A stretch of 64,000 bases of DNA, from contig CM067084.1 of NCBI GenBank assembly GCA_034008185.1, positions 64,060,599-64,124,598 on the forward strand, in the 5' to 3' direction. This document shows, one piece after another, positions 23,901-36,227 of the stretch. The notes beneath the pieces are model-generated. The model was not told the origin of the DNA and made no database searches. It saw only the letters and a list, made by a program, of their open reading frames with translations. The number at the start of each line of letters is the position of its first letter. Positions within the stretch are counted from its first letter, which is position 1. Source of the DNA: Gorsachius magnificus (taxonomy: Eukaryota; Chordata; Aves; Pelecaniformes; Ardeidae). A program made the position numbers and the translations under genes.

Positions 23901-26232
23901 GCATTGGGATGAAACTTTACAGGTCTTTATGAAGGGGAGAAATGTTCAGCCTTCCTCATGAAGCACAGAGGGGGAGAGACTTCTCTTATTAGTAAAAAGA
24001 AACCTTTGCAACGCAATTAAGATGTAAAGTTGAGACTTGTCTAGAAAAAAATCTCCCTATGGTTAAAAGTGCTTGAGTTTCACAGTGACAACAGGTCTAG
24101 GTTGGGTTAAACTACATGTTTTAGATGCACAGAAAAGGTTTGATTCTGTACTGTCTTGTTGACGTCGGTGTAGGCCCTCTGCTGCTTTAAGCACATATGA
24201 GACCCAGCAGTTTAGCAGAGAACAAACTAATGCTCTGCTTAAAAGTCTCCAACTATAAGCCCCGCAACTCTGAGGAAAGAAACAAGAGGTTTATTGGTAA
24301 TAGCTGGGAAGGATCAATTATTTACCCCCAGACTACCCTCGTAGACTCCCCTCCAACCATGTAGGCAGCCTAGAATTGAAACAGGTTAATTTGCCTAACT
24401 TTGAATATTCAGGTACACCAGGAAACAAATCATCTTTGCAAGCAAGGCAAAAGTATGACAGCAATAAGAATTATTTAGGAGATGGGAATATATATGTTGA
24501 TTTCCTCCCACACCAATGACTGATAGTTCTTTACCTTTTCCCTGGAAGGTTGCATGGTTCTTAATGCATTCATTGTTAGAAGAAAAAAGCCCAAACAAAC
24601 CAGTGAATAATATTCTGACAGCAATTATTTTCTTATTTTTGAGCTGCCTAGGCAGGAGGTACTTTTATTCATGGATAATTATTCTCTTCAAATTGTCCAA
24701 ATGTTTTGATAGATATCACTTGCAACCAATTATTGTACCAGCATTTCTCTTCATTCAGTCTCTCACTCAAGTGCTCTAGTCCGTTGCATGAACTAGCCTC
24801 AAAATTAATTTTTAGTTTTTATAAGAAGTGTCAGAGTGACAAAGGTATGGCTTTGGAATTGACATTTTTTGCCACAAGGCTTCTTTTGGCTGTGATAAAA
24901 TTAGAAGCTAGATTATTATTACTTTTTCCTCATATTTTGGGGGTTTTATTATCCAGTCTCTCTCTCTCACATTTTTTTATTTCCAGTATAAATTTGCTCA
25001 TCATTTGTAGTGTATGTGCAGAAACTGCATTTATTATATTCTTTTCAAAGGGTCTTGATTCCTTTTGCAATGGTAATGATTTGTCTTTCTGTATACTGAG
25101 TGGTGTGAATAATTAACTTGCAGTAAATAGGATCAAATTTTGAGGACTTGCTTATGAAAATCAATAGGCGTCTAGGTGATTGTGTAACCTCTCTATTTTT
25201 GCAGCCTCATTTGCCCTGCTTCTTCCATCATTACTTTTTTCAGATGAGGATATCATTTTGCAGTTATTCCAGAAGCAGGACTTCAGAGTGCACTGTGCAT
25301 TTCCCAAGACTCAGAGGAACAATATTATTCTTAAAACAAAAACCAGCTAAGTATCATTTTTAGTACATCTCAGAACGTTAATTTCTTGTGAGTTTTTACG
25401 TAATCATAGAAACACAAATTAGTCTAGTGTTTAGTTAGGGAGTTTTGTTTCCTCACTCCCCCAATTCTACTCATTACTATCAACTGAAAATTTGGCACAT
25501 TGATTTTTTTAATTTATTTTTAAAAATCTCTTTCTATCAAATAAAGCTCACAGATATGTAATTCATTATATTGCATAGGCTTAGAACTTAGGAAAGTAAT
25601 GATTCTCTGAACTCTCTGAAATTTGGCCATTACCTTTTATATATGTGATTTTTTTCCTTGCAACAAATGGTAAAGAAATCTCTTCTACAAATACTGTCTG
25701 CAGCTATCTTAGATAAGACGGTGCTTTTGTTTTATCCATATTTACGGTTGTTTTCATTTCTCACACTTCAGAAGATGGATGTATGATACGCAAAAACTAA
25801 TCACTTAGTATTGTGGCACAAAAGTGAATCTATTGTCTATTTGCAGAACTGCACAGATGTGCATCTTTTAAGCCGCTGTCAGAAGCATTTCTCATAGTTC
25901 ATGTTTATTTTTTCTTCAAGTATTTAATACTTGATTGATGAAAAATTACATTAGTGGTTTAACTGAAATACTGTTTCATGTGCTCTCAAAGGACTTCCTT
26001 CCAAAGCTTGAATCAAATTACTGAAGATGGTTTAAAGAACACAGGAGCTGAGGGAAGAAACTAAAATCAATACAGCCTAAAATTTATTGTTTGATTTTTG
26101 AAGTTACTGACTTCTGTATATCATTTCAACACTATGATCCTATTAAACCTGGGACAAAGCAGTGCTCCTTTACTTGCTAGGTTGTGGCAAAAAAAAAGTA
26201 TGTAAAGAAGCAGATATTAATGAGAGAAGGCA
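20901..26232. other. AT-rich non-coding stretch
   Basis: No gene was recognised. The part at 22380-22860 has long unique-looking sequence with homeodomain-type core sites (for example ctaattagga near 22660) and could be a conserved non-coding element, but conservation cannot be judged from one sequence. A TGACGTCG site lies near 24161. A frame of 136 codons at 24706-25116 is rich in hydrophobic and serine codons from T-rich DNA and has no recognisable domain. Confidence 0.35.
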
Positions 26233-26356
26233 TTGGTCTGGAACTCAAGCTGTCTAGGTCAAATTCCTGGCTCTGCTGCACACTGCCGCAGGCAAATCAC
26301 TCTGTCTCACTGGGCTTCCGTTCCCCAACTGTCAAATGGAGACAATGGATGCATCC
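26233..26356 (+). mobile_element. MIR-like SINE remnant
   Basis: The order 'ctggaactcaagctgtctag', 'caaattcctggctctgctgc', 'ggcaaatcactctgtctcac' and 'ccaactgtcaaatggagaca' follows the core and 3' part of a MIR/CORE-SINE in the plus orientation. One short internal deletion removes the 'gtgtgaccttg' segment. MIR elements are ancient amniote SINEs mobilised by L2 LINEs and survive in low number in birds. The match is from memory and is diverged, but four blocks in the right order make it credible. Confidence 0.7.
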
Positions 26357-29300
26357 TTCTGCTTGGCCTTCATCTTGCCTGTTTGTATTGTGGTTCAGAG
26401 GAAAAAGAAATGTTTCTTAAAATGTGTTTGCATGGTACGTAATATACTGAAGCCATTAGGTACTCCTATAATACTGTAAGGGATGACAGCCTCTAGGCAG
26501 GTGCATTTTTAATGCGTGTTCTGCAAAATGAATTTGCAATCCACTTTAGACCAGTCCTGAAACAGTGTGGAACTTTCTGGCAGATTATAAATTTTATTGT
26601 TTGGTTACCATATTGCAGTTGCCATAAAGAGTTAGCACTGTCAGTGCTTACTACCCTGAGGTATTATTGAGTTACCCTGTCCTGCCTACCCTGTCCACTC
26701 GCAAACACCCTTATAATAGGGCATTATAAATAACTAGCATACATCAACTATTGATAGATAATGGCTTCTTAATGGCTTCCATTGCATTGCTAGTAATACA
26801 ACTTTCACTTTTATGGCTCTTTTGCATTTCATGATCCCACAGGGCCTATGAGTGCTAGGACTTGATAGAAATTGAATGGACATAGCAAAACACATTCACG
26901 CTGCCTAACCTTAGGCACTTAATCAGGTCAAAAATGTAGCCAGAAGAGGGCAGTTCAGGGCAGAACACACAGGAATTCTGCATCAGCCTCTGATGAGGCA
27001 TGTCTGCAGGACTATAGACTGAATTGGAATTTACCCACTCAATTTAATGAGGGAAGTTGAGTGCCATAAGTTAGACAGCTTCTCTGCTCTTTACTCCCCT
27101 CTAACACAGCAATTTTTGAATTTTTTGTTTTAAACAGGTGGGCATTTCTTTCCAACATAAAAACTTCATTTGCTACTACTATGAAAAACTGTGCAATATA
27201 TAAATTCCTGCAGATGAGTTAAGGTATATAGTGATAGGCTTAGCTTCATAGTTTTTACACGGAAACACTCTGAAAATCTTCTGACATGATCCCTTGACAC
27301 AAAGCTGTTAATACAATAAGTACATTTTTTTGTCTGTAATTAGTATCTGGAAAGAAGTAATTTGTTATGGTGTAAAAATCTGTGTATACTCATATTTTAA
27401 CATATCACTTCAAATGGAAATGAGAACATGTGGTATTTTCACAGGCATTTAGCAAGGTTGGACATTATTCAGCAGTGCAAATGTTTCCTTTTTTAGATTA
27501 ATTTGGACATGTTGAGTTAGTAGAAAGTAGTATGTATTAGTGTGGTAAGGTGAAAATTAATGTAGTGTCTTGTGAAGATGAACTGAGTTACCATGTTTTC
27601 CATCCTTGTACTAAAAGTTCATACATCATAAAATCCTGCTTTCCGGGATCATCATATAGATATTAAATAACAAACTGTCCCCTTGGATGTGTGATGGTTA
27701 TGTGAAAAGAACCTCTTGCAGTGCTACAGTATAGTTTCCATGAATTGTCAATGAAATATAGGAAAGCAAAATATAGTTGCCTAAATTAGAATTTGTTCAT
27801 GATAACGACCAAATCATTATAGGAAATGCCACAGTACTTAACTACACTAAGTTATCAGAACCCCCTTATCTATGTTAAGAGGGTACAGAATTAGGTCTGG
27901 GAGAAGTATCTGGATGCTAAATCACCTTCTCATCCTTCTGCAAATTGTTACTTTCTCAAAATAGGGGCTGAACTCATAGTATTTCTCTTCTTGGAGGAAC
28001 AACAATAACAGAAAGAGTTTAGGGAGCTGTGGGACAGCTGTCATATTAATTACATGGGCTGGTTTTATCCTCTTATGAACATTTTAATATGGGGAAATTA
28101 AAACAGGAATTTGATAATGTCGCATGTCCTGAATCTTTAGCTCTCATTCTCAGTATTTATTTTACATCACAAATTGAATTTCCAATTCAAAAAGAAAGGT
28201 ATGGTAGGAGGAATGCTAACTGCAGCAACATTTCTTCTCCTTTCCCCTTCCTTCTCAGTGTCCTTCCTCCTGTCCCTATTTCAGCCTCCCTTTCTCATTA
28301 TAGAATCACAGCTGGGATTTCCTTTAAGTCTGTTGAAAGAATTTTTGTGGTAGTATGCAGTATGTAGTAGTATCAACATAGTCTATGGGTATCAGTGTGT
28401 GGCAATTCTCTGCTGGTAATACCTGTCATAAACATACACACCGAGTACTGCTGTGGTGCTCCGTGTCAGGAACATAGGTCATAACTTACTGTACCTGCAT
28501 ATTGTCCTGAATATTTGGGTCTTTTTTATTATTAAAATTATTATTATTGTAAGTCAAGTAAGTGGTATGAATGCCTATTTCTCATTAATTGGACCTGACT
28601 TTTACAACCTGAAATGATAGGTACTGGAGAACAAGCTTCATTATAGATCTATAGATGTTAATTGCCAGCATGTGGTATACAACCTCACTTGATATAAAGT
28701 ATTTAACTGAGAAATCACGATAATTTTTCTTTTACAAGAACTAGAAATATGTATATTTTTGAAAAGGAATATTAATTTCTTCCTAACTCCATTCCCTGGT
28801 GTTACTCTTCTATTTTAGTCTCCTTTAGAGTTAACACATCCAATTATGAGATGAGGACAATGACAAAGCTGAAAGCTTTTGAGTTTAGCAGCAAAGTCTG
28901 CCTATGTCAGGCACACATCAATTTACATGACACTGGAAGGTCAAAAATCTCATTATTATTTGCAATGTTTATGACTGCCTTCCTAATGAATAGCATCAAG
29001 TACTGAACTGTAGGTGCTGGAAAGCCATCTGATCTATGAGATGGTTTATTAATTTGAACCACTTGATATTGCCTAAAGCTATGAAAATAGGGATATACTA
29101 AAGAACATTATTGTAATTATTCCATTAGGAATCCCTTCAATTATTCAGGTGTTTTAATCACTTGGGTATTCAACATAGTGCTAAATGATGATCATCTGAT
29201 TAAATACAGATTTGTATGGAGCTTTGACACGCTGCTTTGCTGAAGGACAACATAGGCAAATGCAGACAAATAGCTTGATCCTGAAAGATTGATTGATCTT

Positions 29301-31448
29301 GAATTAATTTGCTAGAATTTAGGTGGTGTTAGAAGCATTGTTAGAACCTCTGGAATTTGCCAGAAAACCTGACCAATTGCTACAGAACTGGGTTCCGTAT
29401 TCATATTTTTACAGTTATATTTCCAGCTTTTAATGACAATGAAAGTAACCTTGCAAACAACCTGTGAAATGAGGGGAGAACAATAAAGTGCTCTTTCCTG
29501 CCATCTGCAAAAAATAGTGTTTATTTTAAATCCAGAGATGATCACAGTAATCTTCTAAAATGACCTTCAGGCAGGGGTCTTTTTTCACAGAGACTGGATC
29601 ATAATTTATGTTTCAAGTATGATTATTGTTTTTAACAAAACAAACCAATAAAGAGATCACCACTAATATTTGAATACTCTAAAATTTCATTGTATTTTCC
29701 ACATTTGTCTAGCCTCAGTTTTCACATTTTGCATCATACTTGGTCCATGTCTGTCAGCCTCAAAAATTTTCCATAAGAAGACCTCTTTTCCATTTAAGAG
29801 TATCTTCACAGAGAGATGTAATCATTCCTTAACTTCCTTTACTTTGTAGTCATACTTTGAAGTTAATCCTCTGTTTTCTCATCTCTTTGGACATGTGGAC
29901 TCTACACGAGAATGTCTTCTTGTATAGACTTAGGGTTTTCTGGTTGAACAAAAGTAGAGTTTCTATTCTTTGTTCCTAGAAGTGCTGTTTTGCATTCTGC
30001 TGAACTGAAAAAAAATAATTACTGAGTTTATCCTGCAAAAGTAAAACATCCTCCTGATTATTCCATCAATCTTTACATTTGTCCCTATAAGGAATTAATA
30101 GTGTCCTTTAAATTGCCGATAAACCCATTGATGATTTGGACCAAAACCCAATCCCTTCTCCATTCATAGATATATTCACATTAATGAGTGACTCCTACGT
30201 TCATGTTTAACAGGATCTTAACTATGAAACAATAAAACTTAATGAACAGAGATATAGCTGACAGACAGACATGAAAGCTGATGGAGATGATCACACTAGT
30301 GACAACAATGTAGGTAAGGTGCTATGTCAGACCTCTTTATGTCATGAAAATATATCTAAGACAGGTAACAGTTACAATTTGCTGATATCGTTTCAGGGTC
30401 CTTGGGTTCATAATAAATTAATAGTTTGCTGTTCAGCTGTCAAAATCTATGGTTACTGAATCTAAAGGTTATTATAATTCATTGAAGATTAACAGCCTCC
30501 AGTTAGGCTGCCTTCATAAGCACTATAAAAATACATAAAATTTTACTTCATTTTCCATCATTTATTAGGACAGTCTAACTCCAGTCTCACTTTTTGAAAG
30601 AAAATGGTTCTTTACATGTCTATGTGCCCAAAGAGGAAAATGAGAAATGATTATTCTTATTCATTAACAATGAAAAATAACTATTTTTTCTCTCATTCAA
30701 TAAATATGGCTAAAGATGAGACCTTGTCTCTCAAGTACATCTTCCAAATGATGTAAAATATTCTGGACTGCAAAAGTGTGAGACTACTAAATTACAGCTT
30801 TTCTGTTTCTTTCCTGCAGCTCTATTGTGCACAATATGGAGATTTCTGAGAGCTTACTAGCTCGCTAGGAAGTGACAACTTTGATTTTCTGGAAGGTAGC
30901 AGTGGAATAGTTATAAGCTTACAGAGTGTTTTCTGTCATTGCAAAGTGTTAGGATAAGGCACACTGTTGATGGAATCTGTTTTTGTAGTTTCCAGGTACT
31001 CTGTATCACTGGTCCCTTTGAGAATTTCACAGAAACACCGTAAATACCCTGTCACTGCTCTACCTGGACAGGCATTTAACATATGCTGACAGTACATAAA
31101 CAAATGTAAAACCACACTTTGAATACCCACAGATTGCAAACTTTCATTTTTAAATAGTGCTGGCCTGGTAAACTGTTTTAAAAAGCTTTTTTTTTTCTCC
31201 ACAACTAATACAATAATCAGCTTTTCCCTGACATGATCTCATGTATATATATCAGTAGATTAAGGCTCATTCTAATAAAATTCTTTCTGTAATGAAAAGT
31301 TCTGTTTTAATACTTTAAGATTCTTCTGAGGAAGAAAAGGCTCCCAGGTGTTCGAGTTATGGAAATTCTGGAAGGTGTTGGCAAGTGTAGATAGCCTATG
31401 CTGTACACTTTGATTACGCTATGCTCTAGAGGGAATTTTAAGTGGACA
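26357..31448. other. AT-rich non-coding stretch
   Basis: No gene or confident repeat was recognised. The unique-looking segment at 28850-29250 is a possible conserved non-coding element, judged only from its non-repetitive character. A short ATG frame at 30271 is followed by a donor-like gtaaggt but lacks a convincing acceptor, so it is not called as an exon. Confidence 0.4.
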
Positions 31449-31535
31449 GAAGTATGAAAACACAGTCTATAAGTGCACTTATATAAGTGCATAAGTGTAC
31501 ACTTACATAAGTGTGTAAGACTGTTTTCATACTTC
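31449..31535. repeat. Imperfect inverted repeat (foldback, about 87 bp)
   Basis: The outer arms gaagtatgaaaaca (31449-31462) and tgttttcatacttc (31522-31535) are perfect 14-bp reverse complements. Inside them, 'cagtct' and 'agactg' continue the pairing. The centre carries repeated aagtg/cactt units around the palindrome gtgtacac (31495-31502). The arms' midpoint (31492) and the inner palindrome's midpoint (31498.5) differ, so a folded strand would have a bulge of about 12 nt on the 5' side. It could be a small foldback transposon remnant, a hairpin-RNA source or a palindrome formed by template switching. No target-site duplication is obvious. Confidence 0.85.
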
Positions 31536-34500
31536 AGTTTCAAAATAATTATTCTTTTGTGTGTTTGAATCTGATATAGGGATTAATAAATGGATGAGAA
31601 ATTCCTAACTCCTGTGGCACTCTTTTATCCACACTTTTAGTACTGCATAAGGATCATTAGGCTATTATAGAAAATCAGTAGCTACCATGTGGCTATTAAA
31701 GAGTTTTTCTTCAGTTGCTGATACTCTGTGTGCTAATTACTGAGGAAAGCTGTCTCTTTTAATGGTAAACCTGTAGCTTTTAATTGTTTGGTAACCTATT
31801 TTGTGTGATTTCAGTTCATTTTGTCTGAGAAACTGCAACCACAAAAGACACCAGAATTATCAGCTTTGCTAACTAAATGCCCTATTAGTCTCTCCAATTA
31901 GGCTAAGAATTTAGAAAGAAAAAAACCATTGTCCTTAGATCTAGCCGTTCTAGTGGAAGACTACAGGTATTGCTCTCCTACAGTGGTTGTGCTTTCCCTT
32001 TTCAGTGAAAAGAGAAGATTTCAGTTCCCATTGCTGTCAGGCACATTCACAACAAACACTAAATCTTTGTAAAGGGAGCATTTTAATTTGTATGGGTGGC
32101 CAAGTGATCAGTGGTGGAGGCATTCAGCCTGCTACATGATGATTCAGCTTGAACCTAAATTGCATTGATCAGCTTGGTCTCTGGATATTTATAAACAACT
32201 TGAACCCTTTTCCTACTATCCGTGGCACATGCAGCTATTTTTGACTGCTATGAATGTTGTCTAATTTAGCAAAGACTAAACACTGCTGGACAGCCCTAGA
32301 AATAGAGAAAGCTACTATGTAAGTACACTACGTGTCTCTGAAGAGGCAATTTTCACTTGTTATCTGTTAACAGATCCAATAGTACTGCTAAATTTATTTG
32401 CATGAGGCAGCAAAAAGTGTGCCACTTGTTAACTGAACTTACTGAATAGTAATGTGATTAAATACCATATGTAATATGCAGTCACTCCAAAGCTGCACAA
32501 AAAGGCTCCTCCTATTAACTTTTTTTAAGAATAAATTACTTTTTTGCTTGCCAGCTTACCACAATGATGTTCATTTCCACTTACTATAGTTTTTAGCCTC
32601 ACTTCAGGGCCCTTAAGGAAGAAATCATACATGCAAAAAACCTAAAATAGATTCAAATGATAATTTTTCAGTGTATGATAATCACCTGAGCCTGATCTTG
32701 CAAAATGCTGAACACGGCATCCTTCTGCTATCCACAGTAAGAGCTGGAAGGGCTCAGCATATCACAGAATCAAGCCTCGTGCTTATGTGACTGCAATACA
32801 GTGCAGTTGATTATATTCTGAATTTATATTCTCTCAATCTCTGTTCAATCTTCGAGGCTGTTCATATCTAGGAAAACATAAATTATTTGAGAACAGTTTC
32901 ATAAGAGTAAAATTTTATGACAACATATGAAAGCCTGGATTAAAATTCAGAAATACCTACTACTTTTATTTCATCTACTTCATAACTTTGCCCACTTTGC
33001 GTGTGTATCCAAATAAACAAACAGCTTTAAAGTCTGTCTGAAAATATCTTTATTGTTTTTATGTCCTATTCTATTGTCCTTGAGACGTTTATCATTATTT
33101 TGCTGAACATAAGGCAATAGGCATGAAGTTTAATGAGACAATAATTTTCAACATGATTTTATTTAGTGAAACATTGTATGGCAGCCTAAAAATGCAAGTT
33201 TGTATCCAGTCTGTATTGTTTTCTTTAAAATTTGGAAGACCATTTAAGAGCTCAGCTGATACTTCATCAAGGATCCAAGTGACAAATATGTTCACACTGA
33301 TTCATGTGTACTGTCTCCGAGCAATGTGTATACCCCTGGTAAATGAGACTTCTATGCCTTTTTGAGGAAATGTGTGAGTTATGTTCTACTGAAATATAAA
33401 ATCATAAAACTTCTCATCTACTGGTTCATAATCAATTTTATTTTGAAACTGAAATGAAATACGAGACCTGTTTTTCTTCGTTTCCCAAGTGTATTGTGCT
33501 GTAGCATTCCTCTATTTCCTCGAGCTCCTTCTTCAGTGACCATATTATGGATAAAACATTTCTCATGGTCAGATACATTTTTAGATGCTTGTGACTTCAG
33601 CTATTAAATTAATTGCTCAGCTGCACCCCCTTTTCCTTTCTTTTTTTTTGTATTTCTCTTTTTAACCATTTAAAGGGCTGTATTTACCAATATGACATCT
33701 GAAATCATTGAGATTTTGTACCTGTTCTTCAGTGAGTAAAAGACAGCAATAATCATTGCTTTGTAGCAGTTAGAAACTCATTTTGTAAATGAGTTATTAT
33801 AGCATTTTCTTATTCTGGGCTGTTTTAAGTTTGAAAGTACCTTGGATGAAGGAGACCATACCTTAGAAATAATTATTTCAGATGCTAGTAATAAATTGTT
33901 TACAAAAACAAGCAGGCAAAAAAAGGGGGTTGTGGAAATGTTTTGTTGTTGTTCAGTTAGTTTCATTTGTTAGTGCTGCCCCATCTGAAGCGTGCTCTCT
34001 GATAAGCAGGTTTCTTTGGATAGGAGCTGGAGGTTTCTGCCCTTTCTTGTTAACGCTGCTATGCTACCACTAAGCATTATTCACTGCTGCCAAAAGGTGG
34101 TTGAAAGATGTAACATCCAGTACATAGGAAAGGAACACTCAACTGTGCTGAAAAGGTAGTTTATTTCTCTTGTATTTAATTTGTCTGTGAAAGCTTTGCA
34201 AGCTAGTTTAGTATGCATTTGATTACTTAGATGTTCATAACTAAGTCTCTGTCCCTATGAGGTTTGCTGAATATGTTCTTAATTCTGTGGCATTATAAAA
34301 AATGAATCAAATGGATATCTGAGAACTGAGCACCTTTCCTTTGTCCTGTACTGAGGGATCTATAAGTCTGGAGAAAAAAAATATGTTTACATGTCCTGGC
34401 CAAATTTATTCTTGTTGCATTTTGGAAACTCCACGCCACAAAATAAGGATGGACAATTTGTTTCATGGCTCTTTAGTTATAAGTTGCATGTAAATGATAA

Positions 34501-34549
34501 AGATCCACAAAGGAAGGAAATTCCGGATAGCTTCTGGAATATTTTGACA
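31536..34549. other. AT-rich non-coding stretch
   Basis: No gene or known repeat was recognised. The part at 32040-32480 is unique-looking and could be a conserved non-coding element. Overlapping frames at 33095-33365 on the two strands look like chance. Confidence 0.4.
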
Positions 34550-34606
34550 ATCATAGAATGGTTTGAGCTGGAAGGAACCTTTAAAGATCATCTAGTCCAA
34601 CCCCCA
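34550..34606 (-). mobile_element. Short CR1 LINE 3' terminus
   Basis: 'atcatagaatggtttgagct', 'ggaaggaacctttaaagatc' and 'atctagtccaaccccc' are the reverse complement of the last 55-60 bp of CR1. The copy is a very short, strongly 5'-truncated insertion on the minus strand. It may instead be the first part of a CR1 whose body is interrupted, since a second minus-strand CR1 begins at 35008. That second copy has its own 3' end, so two insertions are the simpler reading. Confidence 0.9.
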
Positions 34607-35007
34607 ATATTGGGCTAATTAGGAGCATGTGCAAAAGTAAAATGTAGCACTTTCCACAGTAGTGAGTGTCATCTAAAATGGAGCTCTGGTAGTTGTGAGT
34701 TAACTGGGAGTCTTCTGCTGTTTATGTCAATGCTTTTGAGCACAATAGATGTAGGGCCCATAAGAGAAGTCAAAGTCAGTGGCAGGGGATTGTATCCTGT
34801 CCATATAATAAACTCAAGACCGGTTTAAAAATTAATACCTCTAACTGTTTTGAAACAATTATACAGAACATTGTTTACAAGTTTCTGATTACTATAAAGT
34901 ACAGAATGTAATATTACTTGTAAAAACCTGTAAAAATAATGATTTAAACCAAGAGCAGATCATTTCCAACAGCAAATTCTAGCTGGACTTTCTCTTTAGA
35001 ATTTCCC
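34607..35007. other. Spacer between two CR1 tails
   Basis: No gene, repeat or regulatory signal was recognised in this AT-rich spacer. Confidence 0.45.
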
Positions 35008-35340
35008 AGAATCATAAACTACTTTGGGTTGGAAGGGACCTTTAGAGGTCATCTAGTCCAACCCACCCTCAGTAAGCAGCGACATCTTCAACCAGATCAG
35101 GTTGCTCAGAGCCCCGTCCAGCCTGGCCTTGAATGTTTCTAGGGATGGGGCATCTACCACCTCTCTGGGCCACGCGTTCCTGTGTTTCACCACCCTCATG
35201 GTAAAATAATTTCTTCCTTGTATCTAGTCTGAATCTACGCTCTTTTAGTTTAAAACCATTACCCCTTGTCCTATTGCAACAGGCCCTACCAAAAAGTTTG
35301 TCCCCATCTTTCTCATGAGCCCCCTTTAGGTACTGAAAGG
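35008..35340 (-). mobile_element. CR1 LINE 3' fragment
   Basis: The plus strand runs from 'cagaatcataaactactttg' through 'ggttggaagggacctttaga', 'ggttgctcagagccccgtcc', 'cttgaatgtttctagggatg', 'accaccctcatggtaaaata', 'taaaaccattaccccttgtc' and 'ctttaggtactgaaagg'. This is the inverse of the CR1 3' UTR and the C-terminal ORF2 region. Translated on the minus strand it gives the familiar '[18 protein letters not shown]' segment, then loses frame. The element is 5'-truncated at about 35340. Confidence 0.95.
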
Positions 35341-35721
35341 AATTTGTTGGCATGTCCATGTGTTTACATAAGTTAATCAAATAATTGAGTTATATTCATT
35401 TCCTCTACTTTTTATTCATCCTCCCCAGTCATGCACTCATTATATCACTTTTGATACAAATAGATAATATGATCTCACACACTGTTTAGGACAGTCTCAC
35501 ATTCTGTTAATTCTAAAGTAGCAACTGTATCTACCAATATTTCTAACAAATGATATACAAAGCCATACCATAATTTGTATGCAAATCTGCCATCATTAGT
35601 CTCATCAGCCTTCATTCTCATCTCTTTGAGTTTTCAGACTTTTATATAGGTCTCTCTCTTATAAAAGCATGATGATATACAAATGTACAAACCAGTATCT
35701 ATTTGTATGGAGACATGTAAA

Positions 35722-35757
35722 ACTTTGGTATATTCATCCACTTTGGTATATTCATCC
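35722..35757. repeat. 18-bp tandem duplication
   Basis: The unit actttggtatattcatcc occurs twice without spacer (35722-35739 and 35740-35757) and the two copies are identical. Perfect identity suggests a recent slippage duplication. Confidence 0.95.
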
Positions 35758-36207
35758 TGTGATATGAGACAAAAATTCTTTGTTTAGGAAGTTAAACAGT
35801 CCAATACACTCATTAATTCTTCATGAGCTATGGCTGTATTGATGACATTTCCAGGTATGTTGCTACCCTTTTTTAATATCAGAGCATACCCTTCTCACAG
35901 ATAAGATGGATCACCTTAGTATACCCTTGGCATGTTTGCCTTACTCAAGCCACCCCTCCAACCTCCCTCTGCTAGTGTCCATCACAGTGGCAGAGGATGG
36001 ACCTCTTTAGTTTTGGAACACCCAGCCAAGGTAATCTGCTCAGCTATCTGATACTATTGAATAGTTTGTCAAAAAATATTTTCTAAGGATCATTGATGTA
36101 GTGCCTTTCACAGCAATGGCATGTGATTGTTCAAATTGGCTAATGTAAAGTTACCTATGAAAAGAAACCTTTTGGAAATAACTAAAAAGTTCTTAGGCCT
36201 TGCATAT

Positions 36208-36227
36208 CCTTCCCCCCCTCCCCCCTT
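36208..36227 (-). repeat. Pyrimidine tract (C7-T-C6 core)
   Basis: On the plus strand this is an unbroken C/T tract with runs of 7 and 6 C. On the minus strand it reads as a purine tract resembling a retroviral polypurine tract, and it has quadruplex potential. No LTR was recognised beside it. Confidence 0.8.

Noticed and set aside
24138..24175. TGACGTCG as a functional CRE
   Set aside because: It sits in sequence that resembles an old amniote SINE phrase (gattctgtactgtcttgttg), so the site may simply be repeat-derived.
24706..25116. Plus-strand frame of 136 codons, one of the longest
   Set aside because: The peptide is dominated by F, L, S and I from T-rich DNA, with no domain and no coding-like codon pattern.
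28290..28315. CR1-like 'tatagaatcacagctggg'
   Set aside because: Too short, and the flanking CR1 blocks (ggttggaaggga, tagtccaaccc) are missing.
30271..30312. Short ATG segment followed by a donor-like gtaaggt
   Set aside because: There is no polypyrimidine tract or clear acceptor upstream, and the segment is too short to judge.
34550..35340. A single CR1 interrupted by a 400-bp insertion
   Set aside because: Both pieces contain their own CR1 3' terminus, so two separate insertions fit better.
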